Below are positions 1-11,134 of a DNA stretch of 64,000 bases, one piece after another. Each line of letters opens with the position of its first letter. Position 1 is the stretch's first letter. Source of the DNA: Sciurus carolinensis (taxonomy: Eukaryota > Chordata > Mammalia > Rodentia > Sciuridae). The stretch lies in contig NC_062222.1 in assembly GCF_902686445.1 (NCBI RefSeq), positions 133,059,035 through 133,123,034 on the forward strand. Direction: 5' to 3'. The notes beneath the pieces were generated by a model that ran no database searches, had not been told where the DNA came from, and saw only the letters and a list, made by a program, of their open reading frames with translations. The translations under genes and the position numbers were made by a program.

Positions 1-1
1 A

Positions 2-1640
2 AATTCCACCAGAAAACTTTTAGAACTCATAAGTGAATTCAGTAAAGTAGCGGGATATAAGATCAATGCTAAGGCATTTTTATACATAAGTGATGAATCT
101 TCAGAAAGACAAATTAGGAAAACTACCTCATTCACAAGAGCATCGAAAAAAATAAAATACTTGGGAATCAATCTCACAAAAGAGGTGAAAGACCTCTACA
201 ATGAGAACTACAGAACACTAAAGAAAGAAATTAAAGAAAACCTTAGAAGATGGAAAGATCTCCTATGTTCTTGGATAGGAAGAATTAATATTGTCAAAAT
301 GGCTATACTACCAAAAGTGCTATACAGATTCAATGCAATTTCAATTAAAATCCCAATGATGTACCTTACAGAAATAGAGCAAGAAATTATGAAATTCATC
401 TAGAAGAATAAAAAACCCAGAATAGCTAAAGCAATCCTTGGCAGAAAGAGTGAAGCAGGGGGTATCGCAATACCAGATCTTCAACTCTACTACAAAGCAA
501 TAGTAACAAAAACGGCATGATATTGGTACCAAAATAGAAAGGTGGATCAATGGTACAGAATAGAGGACACGGACACAAACCCAAATAAATACAATTTTCT
601 CATACTAGACAAAGGGGCCAAAAATATGCAATGGAGAAAAGATAGCCTCTTCAACAAATGGTGCTGGGAGAATTGGAAATCCATATGCAACAGAATGAAA
701 CTAAACCCATATCTCTCACCATGCACGAAACTAAACTCAAAATGGATTAAGGACCTCAGAATCAGACCAGAGACCTTGCATCTTATAGAAGAAAAAGTAG
801 GTCCAGAGCTTCAACATGTTGGCTTAGAACCAGACTTCCTCAAAAGGACTCCCATAGCACAAGAAATAAAAGCAAGAATCAATAACTGGGATAGATTCAA
901 ACTAAAAAGCTTTCTCTCAGCAAAAGAAACTATCAGCAATGCGAAGAAAGAGCCTACAAAGTGGGAGAAAATCTTTGCCAATCATACTTCAGATAGAGCA
1001 CTAATCTCCAGTATCTATAAAGAACACAAAAAACTCTACACCAAGAATGCAAATAATCCAATCGACAAATGGGCTAAGGAAAAGAATAGACACTTCACAG
1101 AAGAAGATCTACAAGCAATCAACAAACATATGGAAAAATGTTCAACACCTCTAGTAATAAGAGAAATGCAAATCAAAACCACCTTAAGATTCCATCTCAC
1201 CCCAATTAGAATGGCGATTATCAAGAATACAAGCAACAATAGGTGTTGGAGAGGATGTGGGGAGAAAGGTACACTCACACATTGCTGGTGGGGCTGCAAA
1301 TTAGTGCAGCCACTCTGGAAAGCAGTGTGGAGATTCCTTAGAAAACTTGGAATGGAACCACCATCTGACCCAGCTATCCCACTTCTTGGCCTATACCCAA
1401 AGGACTTAAAATCAGCATAATACAGAGATACAGCCACATCAATGTTCATAGTTGCTCAGTTCACAATAGCCAGATTGTGGAACCAACCTAGATGTCCTTC
1501 AATTGATGAATGGATAAAGAAACTGTGGTATATATATATATACAATGGAATATTACTCAGCCATAAAGAATGATAAAATTATGGCATTTGCAGGCAAATG
1601 GATGAAATTGGAGAATATCATGCTAAGTGAGATAAGCCAA
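2..1640 (+). pseudogene. Broken L1 ORF2 C-terminal part
   Basis: L1 ORF2 normally encodes endonuclease, reverse transcriptase and a C-terminal cysteine-rich segment, and acts in target-primed reverse transcription in the nucleus. Only the part downstream of the reverse transcriptase core is present. One frame stays readable from position 2 to 1420, broken by TAG at 401-403 and TGA at 518-520, both at codons that are TGG in related copies, and by TAA at 1418-1420 where the second copy has TAC. Recognisable coding sequence continues past 1420 to about 1550, where an AT expansion (TATATATATATA) shifts the frame. The CWRGC...H...C knuckle (C-x3-C-x7-H-x4-C) is intact at 1244-1297. Confidence 0.93.
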
Positions 1641-1711
1641 TCTCAAAAAACCAAAGGACAAATGATATCGCTAGTAAGTGGATGATGACACATAATAGGG
1701 GGTGGGAGGGG

Positions 1712-1741
1712 TTAGTGTTAGGGTTAGAGTTAGGGTTAGGG
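1712..1741 (+). repeat. Five telomere-like hexamers in L1 3' UTR
   Basis: Five consecutive hexamers: TTAGTG, TTAGGG, TTAGAG, TTAGGG, TTAGGG. Three are exact vertebrate telomere units and two differ by one base. They lie inside the 3' UTR of the first L1, just before a G-rich tract, so they look like part of the element rather than a chromosomal fusion scar. Confidence 0.9.
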
Positions 1742-1787
1742 AGGGGGGCAAGAATGGAGGAAGGAAGAACTGTATAGAGGGAAAAGA

Positions 1788-1813
1788 GGGGTGGCAGGGG
1801 TGGGGGGGAAGGG
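1788..1813 (+). other. G-quadruplex motif in L1 3' UTR
   Basis: Four G-runs of at least three (1788-1791, 1797-1800, 1802-1808, 1811-1813) with loops of five, one and two bases, which meets the usual G4 pattern. G-rich, G4-capable tracts are a known conserved trait of mammalian L1 3' UTRs. Confidence 0.75.
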
Positions 1814-2039
1814 AAAAAATAACAAATAAATCAAACATTACCCTATGTAAATTTATGATTATACAAATGGCATGCCTTTACGCCATGTACAAACAGAGAA
1901 ACAACATGTATCCCATTTGTTTACAATAAAAAAAAGAAAAGGTTTAAAAGACCTGCCATTTACTTATCTGTAATCATAAATTATTTTTCCTCCTAAAAAT
2001 TGTTAATGCAGTGTTATAATACTAAATAAAATATATGAA

Positions 2040-2958
2040 AATGGGAAAAAATAAAAATAAAATAAAACACACAAGTCCTTCCCATCGAAGAATCTTGCAG
2101 TTCATTGAAAGAACAAAATATAGGACCAAAAACAAGAAACCAAATCATTATATCAGAAACTATCAGGAAGGCAAGAGTGGAAGTAGAGAGGGGAGACTTT
2201 GGGAAAACACCATGAGAGCCAGTGGTGATGTAATGGTGGCAACACGGAAAGAGTAAATGTGGTTGAACAGAATGGAATGTAGGTGCAGGTAATAGAACAC
2301 AATGACATACTGGATAAAGATTTTGAAGGGAAAAGAGAATTTGCAAATGATGAGCAGTCTTTTGGTTTCTAGATCTGATTAAATGCTGATGCCACTTAAA
2401 GGTAAGGAAAACGTGTTGTGGGTTAGGGTTGGCACTGAAAGTTCTCGTTCTGGATACAGTAGTTGTGATGAAATTCTAGGACATGCAAGTGATAGGTCAA
2501 GTCTTGAGTCAGGTTAAAGAGGGTGGGTGGAGACTTAATTAGTAAGAATTAAGAATGTAGTCATTGCAGAAACCAGTGAAACTCAACAAGCTCTTTCAGG
2601 GAACGGCAGGAAGGAGAACAATGTCTTCAAGCATGACCTCCAGGTACTGGAAACGTGCTCAATGGGGTGCCTCAGTGGAGAGCCAGCGCACAGTGAGAGT
2701 CAAAGACCAATGTGCATGCATGCACACGCACGGACACGCAATGAAGAAGTGGAGGAGAGAATAACTGACAGTATGAGGTAGTTTAGAATGATCATGCCAT
2801 TTAATTTTTATATAGTTCAAGGTGTCTATCAAAGAGGGAAGACCCAATGAAGAAAACTGAGGAAGTTCTGCAGGTAAAATTTGACAAAATTAAAAGAAAT
2901 TTAAATGCTTGAAATATTTAAAGAGAAGGGATGTTTCAGTCTGGCTCAACACTGCAAA
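2040..2958 (-). mobile_element. L2 LINE, antisense, left piece (split by L1)
   Basis: Diverged sequence resembling the reverse complement of the L2 ORF region after the reverse transcriptase core, for example near 2435-2680 where the order of short matches follows L2. The series stops where the second L1 begins and resumes at about 4905, so the L1 inserted into it. Recognised by recalled consensus only; boundaries are approximate. Confidence 0.5.
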
Positions 2959-2974
2959 AAATTTCAATCAAAAG

Positions 2975-4560
2975 AGAGCTGAAGAAGAACTCAAACTATT
3001 ATTATTTGCCAACAGTATGAGTCTATATTTAGAAGATGCAAACATTTCTACCAGAAAAACTTACAGAACTAATAAATGAATTTAGCAAAGTAGCAGGATA
3101 TAAAATCAATACTCCAAAATCAAATGCATTTCTATACATCAGTGATGAATTCACTGACATAGGAATTACGAAAACTGTCCCATTCACAATAACCTCAAAA
3201 AAATAAAATAAAATATTTGGGAATCAATCTAATGAAAGAGGTGAAAGACCTCTACAATGAAAACTACACAACACTAAAGAAATAAAGAAAACATTAGAAG
3301 ATGGAAAGATCTCCCATGCTCTTGGATAGGCAGAAATAATATTGTCAAATGGTCATACTACCAAAAGTGTTATATGGATTTAACATAATTACTATTAAAA
3401 TCCCAAGGACATTTTCCACAGAACTAGAAAAAGCAATCATGAAATTCATTTGGAAAAATAAGAGACCCAGAATAGCCAAAGGAATCCTTAGCAAGAAGAG
3501 TGAAGCAGGAGGCATCACAATAGCAGATCTTGAACTATACTACAGAGCAATAATAACAAAAACAGCATGGTATTGCCACCAAAATAGACATGTAGACCAA
3601 TGGTATGAAATGGAAGACACAGAGACAAACCCACATAAATATGGTTATCTCATACTAGACAAAGCTGCCAAAAACATACATTGGAGAAAAGATAGCCTCT
3701 TTAACAAACTTATTAAAGATATAAGCACTAGAGCAGAGACCCTATACCTAAAAGAAGAAAAAGTAGGCCCAAATCTTCATCATGTTGGCTTAGGACCTAA
3801 TCTCCTTAATAAAATCCCTAAAGCACAAGAAATAAAATCAAGAATCAATAAATGGAATGGATTCAAACTAGAAAGCTTCTTCTCAGCAAAGGAAACAATC
3901 AGTAACATGAAAAGAGAGCCTACAGAATTGGATAAAATCTTTACCACATGTTCCTCAGGTAGAGTGCTAATCTCTAGGATATATAAAGAACTCAAAAAAC
4001 TACATCAAAAAAGCAAATAACTTAATAAATGGGCAAGGAACTGAAAAGACAATTTACAGAACAAGAAATATAATCGATCAACAAACAGATGCAAAAAATG
4101 TTCAACATCTCTAGCAATTAGAGAAATGCAAATCCAAACTGCTCTAAGATTTCATCTCACTCCAGTCAGAATGGCAATTATCAATAATACAAGTAATAGT
4201 AAGTGTTGGAGAGGATGTGGGACAAAAGATACACTCATACATTGATGGTGGGACTGCAAATTAATATAACCACTTTGGAAAGCAGTATGGAGATTCCTCA
4301 GAAAAATTGGAATGAAACCACTATTTGACTCAGTTATTCCACTCCTTGGTTTATACCCAAAGGATTTAAAATCAGCATACTACAGTGACACAGTCACATC
4401 AATGTTTATAGCAGCTCAATTCACAATAGCTAAACTACGGAACCAATCTACATGCCTTTAACAGATGAATGGAAAGAAAAACTGTGATATATACACACAA
4501 TTGAATATTACTCAGCCTTAAAGAGGGATGCGTATTTGGCATTTGCAGGTAAATGGATGG
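2975..4560 (+). pseudogene. Broken L1 ORF2, reverse transcriptase core to C-terminus
   Basis: The coding remnant begins at [18 protein letters not shown], equivalent to the FADD-type active-site region of L1 reverse transcriptase, with the second Asp replaced by Ser in this copy. Frameshifts occur near 3200 and 3280. The longest clean stretch is 3349-4020 (223 codons). Around 3705-3715 an in-frame gap of about 28 codons is seen relative to the first L1 (the segment starting WCWENWKS is missing). In the C-terminal knuckle the residue after His is a stop (TGA for TGC). It has more indels than the first copy. Confidence 0.92.
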
Positions 4561-4669
4561 AAGTGGAGAATATCATGCTATGCAAAATAATCCAATCCCT
4601 CCAAAAGACTGAATGTTTTCTCTAATAAGTGGATCCTGATTCATAATGGGAAGGGTAGGATTGTGCAAA

Positions 4670-4691
4670 GGGGAGGGGGAGTAGGGGAGGG
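4670..4691 (+). other. G-quadruplex motif in second L1 3' UTR
   Basis: G-runs at 4670-4673, 4675-4679, 4684-4687 and 4689-4691 with loops of one, four and one bases. Further G-runs follow at 4697-4699 and 4703-4705. The sequence is different from the tract in the first L1, but the potential is the same. Confidence 0.75.
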
Positions 4692-4904
4692 ACTGTGGGA
4701 GTGGGAAGGATGGTGGAATGAGATGAACATGATTACCTTATATACATGTATGATTAAATGACCGGCGTGACTCTGCAGCTAGAGGAATGAGAAGTTATGC
4801 TCCATTTGTGTACAATGTGTCAAAATGCATCCTATTTTCATGTGACTAATTAGAACAAATTAAAAATAAAATATAATTTTTTTTAAATAGAGGGAAAATA
4901 AAAG

Positions 4905-5560
4905 AGAACAGAGACTGACCATCAGCTTAATCACCCAGAGGTCATTAGTAACCTTGACCAAAGCTGTTTCTGTGGTGCAGCAGAGAGTAGATTGGCCAGA
5001 AACAGGTTCAGGAAGGAATGGCGGGCAAGGATGGAGGACAGTGTGTAGAGCTGATTTCTCCTTCAGTTCCCTCTGGGTGAACTACGAGTTTGGGGTCAAG
5101 GGCGGTATTACAGAGAACTTTGTAGTACTCAACAAGGAATGTTAGAGATGCTTCAGCAAAGAAAACTGGATGCTGTTTGTGGAAGCAGAATAAACACAGA
5201 AGAGAGGAAACTGGGCAAGCAAGAGATCATGGGATCAAATGAATGAGTCCTTGGAGAAAGGACAGTTAGGTTATTGAAATGGAAAAGGAGGTGTAAAAGA
5301 TGCAGATGCGGATGGATTGGAAATGTGAGCATGTGGATAACAGAGCTCCATTCTAGGTTTCCCAGTGAGAGACAATGATTGTCAGAGGTCACTTTAAAAG
5401 TGACTGTGGCAGTAAAGGATTTAGGAGAAGCTGAGTCTCCTGGAAGCTGTTCAAAGCTCCAGGCCAAAGAGAGAGAACAATGAGAGGTTTAATTTGACTA
5501 GGAGGTCAAGCAAGATTCAGACTGGAGGGGTCAGTCTAATTCTCTGAGGAGAAAGGAGAC
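4905..5560 (-). mobile_element. L2 LINE, antisense, right piece
   Basis: Continuation of the antisense L2 after the L1 insertion. The stretch at about 4938-4990 (GAGGTCATTAGTAACCTTGA and what follows) matches the reverse complement of the L2 reverse transcriptase region encoding the DLSAAFDT-type motif. The right boundary is vague. Confidence 0.55.
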
Positions 5561-5857
5561 AGTCAGTTCTTGGTATTTCTGCCTGCCCCAGGTCTCCTCG
5601 GTGCCCCAGAGGGACGACCCCAGCATTGTGAGGGAGGAGGCCTACTCTTGACACGTCTAGAGAAGTCTGTCATTCAGTCTGTTTGAATGGCAGAATGAGC
5701 TCTCTGGCCCTCCTTCAAAGTCACCCCTGAGAGCTGGTGAAGCCAGTTGTGATGTTCCAATAAGCTGACATGATGGCAACTCCAGATTAAACTCCATTTC
5801 CTCTATATGAGGCATCTAATCTTCAAAAAAGAGGTAAAAGAGACCCAGTGTTTCATC
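5561..5857. other. Unique sequence, no gene seen
   Basis: Somewhat more GC-rich than its surroundings (near 5580-5640). No convincing reading frame or repeat was recognised. Confidence 0.5.
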
Positions 5858-6228
5858 CCTTTCTACTGCAATTTAACAAAATACCCTGACGAGGTGATTT
5901 ATAAACCATAGGGATTATTTCTTTCAGGTTTGGATGCCATGAAGTTCAAGGTCAAGGTGCAGCAGGCTGGGAGAGTGGTGGGGGCCGCTCTCCGCTTCCA
6001 AGATGTCAGCGTTTTGCAGCATCCTCCCGAGGGGACAGGCCATGGGGCATATGACAGATGATCAAGAGAGCAGCCCTTCTACCCGGAGCCTTCCCATGAG
6101 GGCACAGCCATCCACGAGGGCCAATGCTCATGATCTGATTTCCTGCCGAAGGCTGCACCTCTGTATCCCGCTGTATTGGGGATTCAGTTATAGGACGGAT
6201 TTTGGAGGAGACACATGCAAACCCTAAC
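5858..6228 (-). mobile_element. MaLR solo LTR (MLT1/MSTD-like), antisense
   Basis: Reverse complement of an ERVL-MaLR LTR. It opens with the CTACTGCAATTTAACAAAAT end and passes through TTATTTCT and the GCTCTCCGCTTCCAAGATG block. It closes at GGGGATTCAGTTATAGGACG and GGAGGAGACACATGCAAACC. It is an old non-coding LTR with no viral genes attached. Confidence 0.75.
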
Positions 6229-6429
6229 CATCAATGACATTATGTAAAATAGGTGTGACGTTCTCACAGACCCTGTACTCTTGCAGCCACAGGCAGCACT
6301 GCTAGTCAGTCCAGTTTCTCCCCTGAGCTAAAGTGGGTCCAAAGAATCCTGGGCCACACGGCACTCTGATCAGTCATCACTGTGTGTCACTATCAGAGTC
6401 AGCATGAGAAATGAAAACTGCCCCAAATG

Positions 6430-7330
6430 TCACTCTGCCTTCAGAACACTGCTCTGCTACCTAAGAGATGTCTCAAACTCACACACCCCACATTGGTCTC
6501 CTGATCTCCCATCAATTCTAGAAGCTGACTGTCATTCAAAGTCTTTCTAATCTCTGCCTATAACTTCCACATTGGCTTACATGTGAAATCTAATTGACGA
6601 ACTTGCCAATTGGCTCTAAATTTAAAATAGACCTATAATTTCACCCCTTTTTTACTGTCTCCAGAACGATCTCTGGGTCCAAGATGTTAGCATCTTTAGT
6701 CAACATGTCTGTAACTGGTCTGCCTGCTTCTAGAAGCCCTTAAGGCAATGTAGTCTACTATCAACACCTCCGATGGAAAAGTCCTGCACAATAGCTCAGG
6801 TCACGTCAAATCACTGCACATAACCTCACATCTCACCATTTGTGTGAGAGCCACTCTGTCCCTGCTGCCCACAGTTCCTCCCCGGCTGACCTCACCTTCC
6901 TTCCCCCCTTGGCTCATCTCATTTTGACCGTTCTGCCTCCTGATCCTCCCTATGCTACCCCCAATGGCACAGGGCTATGTCCTTTCTGCACTGCCCATTT
7001 GCCACCACTTCGGATAGCCCTTTCCATGTCCCCTTTGTTGATAGCACAGATACGAAGTCACTCTCCCACCTCTACCCGGAGCACTGGCTAATGCCCTTAC
7101 TTTTCTTCATCTTTTACCCAACATTTATTTCCAATGGACATATTTTATGCTGAGCATACTTTTTTATTATTGTTATTGTTAGCTCTCTGGCCTCCAAAAG
7201 TATATAAATTCTATTCTAGGAAAGTAGAGAATTTGATCAATGTGCACTCCCCAGATCCTGAAGGATGCCTTGGCACATTGAAGGTTCTTAAAGAACAAAT
7301 GGATGGATTAATGAATTTGCCAACCCTGAT
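6430..7330 (+). mobile_element. L2 LINE 3' half, sense
   Basis: A long, diverged L2 piece in sense orientation. The order of L2 landmarks is preserved: GATGTCTCAAACTCACACA near 6470, CTGGTCTGCCTGCTTCTAG near 6715, a CAGGTCACGTCAAATCACTG block near 6799, and the terminal block 7265-7325 ending in GGATGGATTAATGAA, equivalent to the tandem-type L2 3' end. Any frame is lost. Confidence 0.75.
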
Positions 7331-8010
7331 CTAAGCAATGTTCTTACCTGTGCACAATTATTTAAATGCAGGATGCTTGTGGATTTCAGTTTGATGCCGT
7401 TTGCAATCATCTGAATGAAAGAGTTGCCTTTTGGAAGCAATTCTATAAACCATCAGCTCCCTCGGGGGTGCTTTGATCTGCTCTGAAAGCAAGCTTTTCT
7501 TCTCAGCAGATTTCTGCAGGAGGACCAAGCAGACCTCTGTGCGCTCAGCATCGGAAAGACCCCTTGCCTCTCTCCTGAGGTATTCGCCGTTTCAGGAGGA
7601 TCTCTCACCTGCCACAAAGTGCTCCGTGTGTCAGTTGTCCCCTCTGCAGCAGGAAAGGTCACATTCAGCTACTTGGCATTCCAATATGCATCCACTTTAT
7701 CTATTTTTCTCCCTGTCTTTTTTTCTTCCTTTGACTCGAGTTAATCCGCTCATTATCTGCCTCCTACTTAGATCAAATCCTCCTTCAACTTCAGTTCTTA
7801 TCCTGGCCCTGTGACAGTTGGCCTCCCTTGGGACTTTGCAAGAGCCAGTGTTTAAAGACCACTCTTTCAGGCCCAGAACCCATTTGGCAGCCAAAGAACA
7901 AAGAAAACTGAGCGGCTTTCCAAGGAAGCAGTAGCACTGAGCACCCCCTTTCTGAGAATGCCGCCTCTGTCCATGGTATCTAAGCCTCTGCATTAATGAT
8001 GGGAAGGAGC
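7331..8010. other. Unique sequence, no gene seen
   Basis: Pyrimidine-rich on the plus strand between 7560 and 7810. Reading frames up to about 113 codons occur on both strands but resemble nothing known and overlap each other, so they are treated as chance. Confidence 0.5.
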
Positions 8011-8011
8011 C

Positions 8012-8078
8012 AGGAAAGAGCTAACATTTGTAGAAACCTACTTTGTTCCAGGGATGGTGCCCTGTGCATTTTTTTAAT
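8012..8078 (-). mobile_element. MIR SINE fragment, antisense
   Basis: Short match to the reverse complement of the MIR 3' part (TTTGTTCCAGGGATGGTGCC). Only the end of the element is present. Confidence 0.4.
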
Positions 8079-8610
8079 AGTTTGTTTTAAATAATGGCTG
8101 TGAAGACATAAATAAAAGAAAGTGAGTTGACAATTCTGACCGAACCTGGTGGGCATAGACTGAGGAACGGCAAACCTGTCCTCCTGGATTCCAGTATCTC
8201 ATGATCTGGTTGACTTGACATTTAAGCACTTCAGCTTAGTTGTGTGCATATGCCACCAGAAAAATAACTAACTCAGAGAAATTCTTATGTTTGCTTATTG
8301 TAATGCCTACCTGGAAGGTGTGATATACATAACCATTGATCCATCAGTGACCTATGATATTCCTGTCAACCAATGCAATGGTAACAATTTTGCTATGACC
8401 TTCCTCATGTTCTTTTTTAAATTTAACAAACAACAAAAAACAACAGACCCCTCAGTGCGCCTATTCTGAGCAACTAGAATTCATGGTTGCGGGTGGTCAT
8501 TCTCATTTTGACCTGAATAAACTGTTTTTATACTGTGTGTATCTTAACTTGCCCATTAGGTTGGCTTTTTGTGTGTCCCATAAATTAGGTAAGAATTATC
8601 TCCAGGGAAA
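8079..8610. other. Unique AT-rich sequence
   Basis: No repeat or gene recognised. Small plus-strand frames at 8287-8469 and 8483-8689 have no protein-like signature, and the second runs into the L2 piece. Confidence 0.45.
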
Positions 8611-8611
8611 A

Positions 8612-8895
8612 GGTCACATTTTAAACAAAGAAATAACATTGTGCTACTCCCCTGCTCAAAATCCTTCAATGATTTCCTATCATGCATAGATTAAAATACA
8701 AAATACAAACAAACTAGTGCCAACTGGGTCTGAACGTCTGCTACACGGAAGCTTCCACTTCTCTCACCGTCCTCCACCCCGCCCCACTGTATGGAGATGG
8801 GAACTCGAATTCCATTTGCAAGAATCCTAGTGTTTATGCATTTACTGTTCCTTAGGTCTGGTCTGCTCTCTCTCCTCTCTCATATCCCAGAACAG
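8612..8895 (+). mobile_element. L2 LINE fragment, sense
   Basis: Recognised by the block CTACTCCCCTGCTCAAAAT followed by CCTTCAATGATTTCCTATC (8643-8682), a hallmark of the L2 region upstream of the 3' end, and then diverged L2-like sequence to about 8895. Confidence 0.65.
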
Positions 8896-8896
8896 C

Positions 8897-9390
8897 CCAG
8901 TCCTAGTGTGTGAGGAACAGCCCCAGGGTGCGATGAGACTGAAGAAAGAGAGGCAGATGCGTCTAGGATTGTAGAGGACAGTTTATTGGGATCTTATGAC
9001 AGAAGGGTCATCTATGCTACTTGGGTCAGGAAGAGGGGTGTACACATAGGTCAGTACAAAAGTGACTTCTTCCTAGCCAGAATGAACCTGATTTACCTTA
9101 CGTTGATTTACCTTATCCAAGAGTAAGGTGTGTCCCTGGAATTAGGGTCAGCTGTGAAGCTCACATATTCCCACAGTGACTTTATTTGTAGTTTGCTGGA
9201 GAACCATGCAGGAAAAACCAGGTTTATTCAAGGACAATCATAGTGATGACAATTCATGTCAAGCTGAACCCAAGCCTCCAAGACTCAGAGAACTCGAAAT
9301 CAAACTCTGAGATAGTGATACTAAGTTATTTAAACTTGCTAATCTGTGAACTGAACTTGCTAACTCGGTGTAAATGAGAAATAGAAATAG
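8897..9390. other. Unassigned block, possibly an antisense LTR
   Basis: Non-repetitive within the window. TTTATT at 8981-8986 is a reversed AATAAA preceded by a GC-richer stretch, which would fit an antisense LTR starting TGTGTGAGGAACAGCC near 8909. I cannot name a family, so this is a guess. Confidence 0.2.
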
Positions 9391-9394
9391 TAAG

Positions 9395-9565
9395 TCCCCA
9401 AATATTCATCAGATGTTATAAATGCAGTACTCTGGTGGGTGGGGGCATTGATCTTGGGGAAGACTATGCCTGCGGAATAGAAAGAACATGGGACACCTCT
9501 GTGACTCCCTTTTTATTTACTGTCAACTTAAAATTGTCTTTAAAATATTTAGGGTTTTTTTTTTA
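9395..9565 (+). mobile_element. L1M 3'-end fragment, sense
   Basis: The order GTGGGGGCATTGATCTTGGGG, then CATGGGACACCTCTGTGAC, then TCAACTTAAAATTGTCTTTAAAA follows the 3' UTR end of an old mammalian L1 (L1ME/L1MC type). Confidence 0.5.
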
Positions 9566-11130
9566 TAGAAAAATATTTGATGGCTACAAAGTAGCTACTC
9601 TTTCCTACTGAGGAATCTCCACCATTGCCATTTCTCTGGAAACCATATCAGTTTGGTTTTATGTTTAAAAATTAAAAAAAAATACCACCCAGGTATGAAA
9701 TGCACAGACCCAGTAAGGAAGGTCACTATTCCAAGTCCTGAGAATAAGCGGGCAGGCCTCTCTCTTCCTCTCACCCAAGCATCATGCTTTTTCACACATT
9801 TAATAGAATGTAAGTAATGTCAAAAATAGTGTTTTCAACACAGAATGACTGAGTTTTCTTAGGGTAATTTCCTAATGCAGTGCAGAACATATGTATGCAA
9901 TTGCTTTTGCTACTACGGATTTCACCTCTTCCATTTTCTTTCTCCTCCTTCTTCTAGAAGGAGGAATTGCTGAGGTTATTATTTCAGTGGAAGACATGAA
10001 AGTGGTCCCTTTTTCTGCATGAAAGAAACTATATCACATATATACTTTCTGTTTATTTCTTTGTTAGACTTTATAAGCACTAACATATGCTTAGAAACTT
10101 TGGGTGTTGATTAATGGGAAACCACGAGAATAATAATAGAATCCATAGGGGTCATTAACATGATTTAATATCAGTTTCTGTTCATGAACATAGTGGGCAT
10201 TTTACTTAAGAATTTTTTGTTGTTTACAAAAGATATAATGATATAGAATTTTAAGTTTTAGAGTCATATCCCCACATTCTTTTGTTGATCTCCCCAACAA
10301 TCCTTCATGCTAGGCTGGTGAGTGATCATTATTTTCTCTTTGGTCACCATACAAATAAGCCAAAAGCTATGCTTATAGCTTCTACCATGATCTTCCTTAT
10401 TTTGGAATTCCCTGGGTACTTATCTTATGACCTTATATATTTCATTCAAAATACATATCTATATTCAGTAAAACATTCACCAAGCATGATGTAAGTCTCC
10501 AGCTTTGGAGATCTAGAGATGAGTTAGTGTGGACTTCAAAGCAGGAAAATTTGGATTTTAGAACAGAGAGGGACACTAACAATGTAGCTCAAGGTTCCTC
10601 ACACAGCCCTGCCTACAGATACAGTTGAATGAATACAATTGTAAGAGACAGAAATATATCCCTAACTCAAGTCATACCTACAGACTCATTGGAAATCCAA
10701 GACATAGAGACCCTTGCTCCATGCAAGTCAGAACCACAGGTCTGGTACACCCAGTCAAGGCATTATGGCAAGAGTCTGGGGCAAGATGTAGATTGAGTCA
10801 CCTCAGAACATTCCTTGAAATTTATGAAAAAGAGGGATAGTCCCTGGAAGCCTAACCCCAGTAACATGTATGCCTGTTGCTTGGAATTCAGCAGGTAAAA
10901 CCGAGTGGAGGTAGGAATATAAGGGGAATCAAATATAAGGGATAAGGAGAAATTGAAACCATAGTACTTTAATGATAGAGCAACGTTAGAAGCAGAGAAA
11001 TTCTGTAAGAAAAATAATATATGTTACTAAATTCACTTCAGTGCTAACTAAAAACTATATACATTCCTCTAAAATGTTTCCACCTCCATAAAACATATGC
11101 CTTTACAGGCATAGAGTTAGAAAGTATTTG
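9566..11130. other. Unique AT-rich sequence with one hairpin
   Basis: No gene or clear repeat seen. Contains the perfect inverted repeat at 9943-9965 (listed separately). Reading frames do not exceed about 71 codons. Confidence 0.5.
9943..9965. repeat. Perfect 10-bp inverted repeat, 3-base loop
   Basis: TCCTCCTTCT at 9943-9952 pairs with AGAAGGAGGA at 9956-9965 around a TCT loop. It is pyrimidine-rich on one arm and purine-rich on the other. There is no following T-run and no gene context, so it is not a recognised terminator. Confidence 0.85.
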
Positions 11131-11134
11131 TCTC

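Larger units (their letters stand above)
1..1940 (+). mobile_element. L1 retrotransposon, ORF2 3' part plus 3' UTR, 5' end outside window
   Basis: Rodent-type LINE-1 in sense orientation. The left edge is already inside ORF2, so the true 5' end cannot be seen. The coding remnant reads through the region after the reverse transcriptase core to the C-terminal cysteine knuckle, then a 3' UTR with a G-rich tract and a terminal A-rich tail near 1926-1940. Relative to the second copy at 2960-4900, nine bases (three codons) are missing near position 69-75. Its 3' UTR differs from that of the second copy, so the two belong to different L1 sublineages. It cannot be active because ORF2 has several stops. 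Confidence 0.95.
2960..4900 (+). mobile_element. L1 retrotransposon, 5'-truncated, inserted in L2
   Basis: Second sense-strand L1. It starts near 2960-2975, just upstream of the reverse transcriptase active-site region, and runs through the ORF2 C-terminus (knuckle at 4204-4257) into a 3' UTR with a G-rich tract at 4670-4691 and an A/T-rich tail at 4856-4890. The tail block around 4735-4860 matches the typical sciurid L1 end. It is 5'-truncated, as most L1 insertions are. A possible diverged target duplication is TAAAGAGAAGG near 2919 and TAAAAGAGAACAG near 4900, but this is weak. Confidence 0.93.

Noticed and set aside
2426..2432. Another telomere repeat site
   Set aside because: Only a single TTAGGG unit in an L2 fragment.
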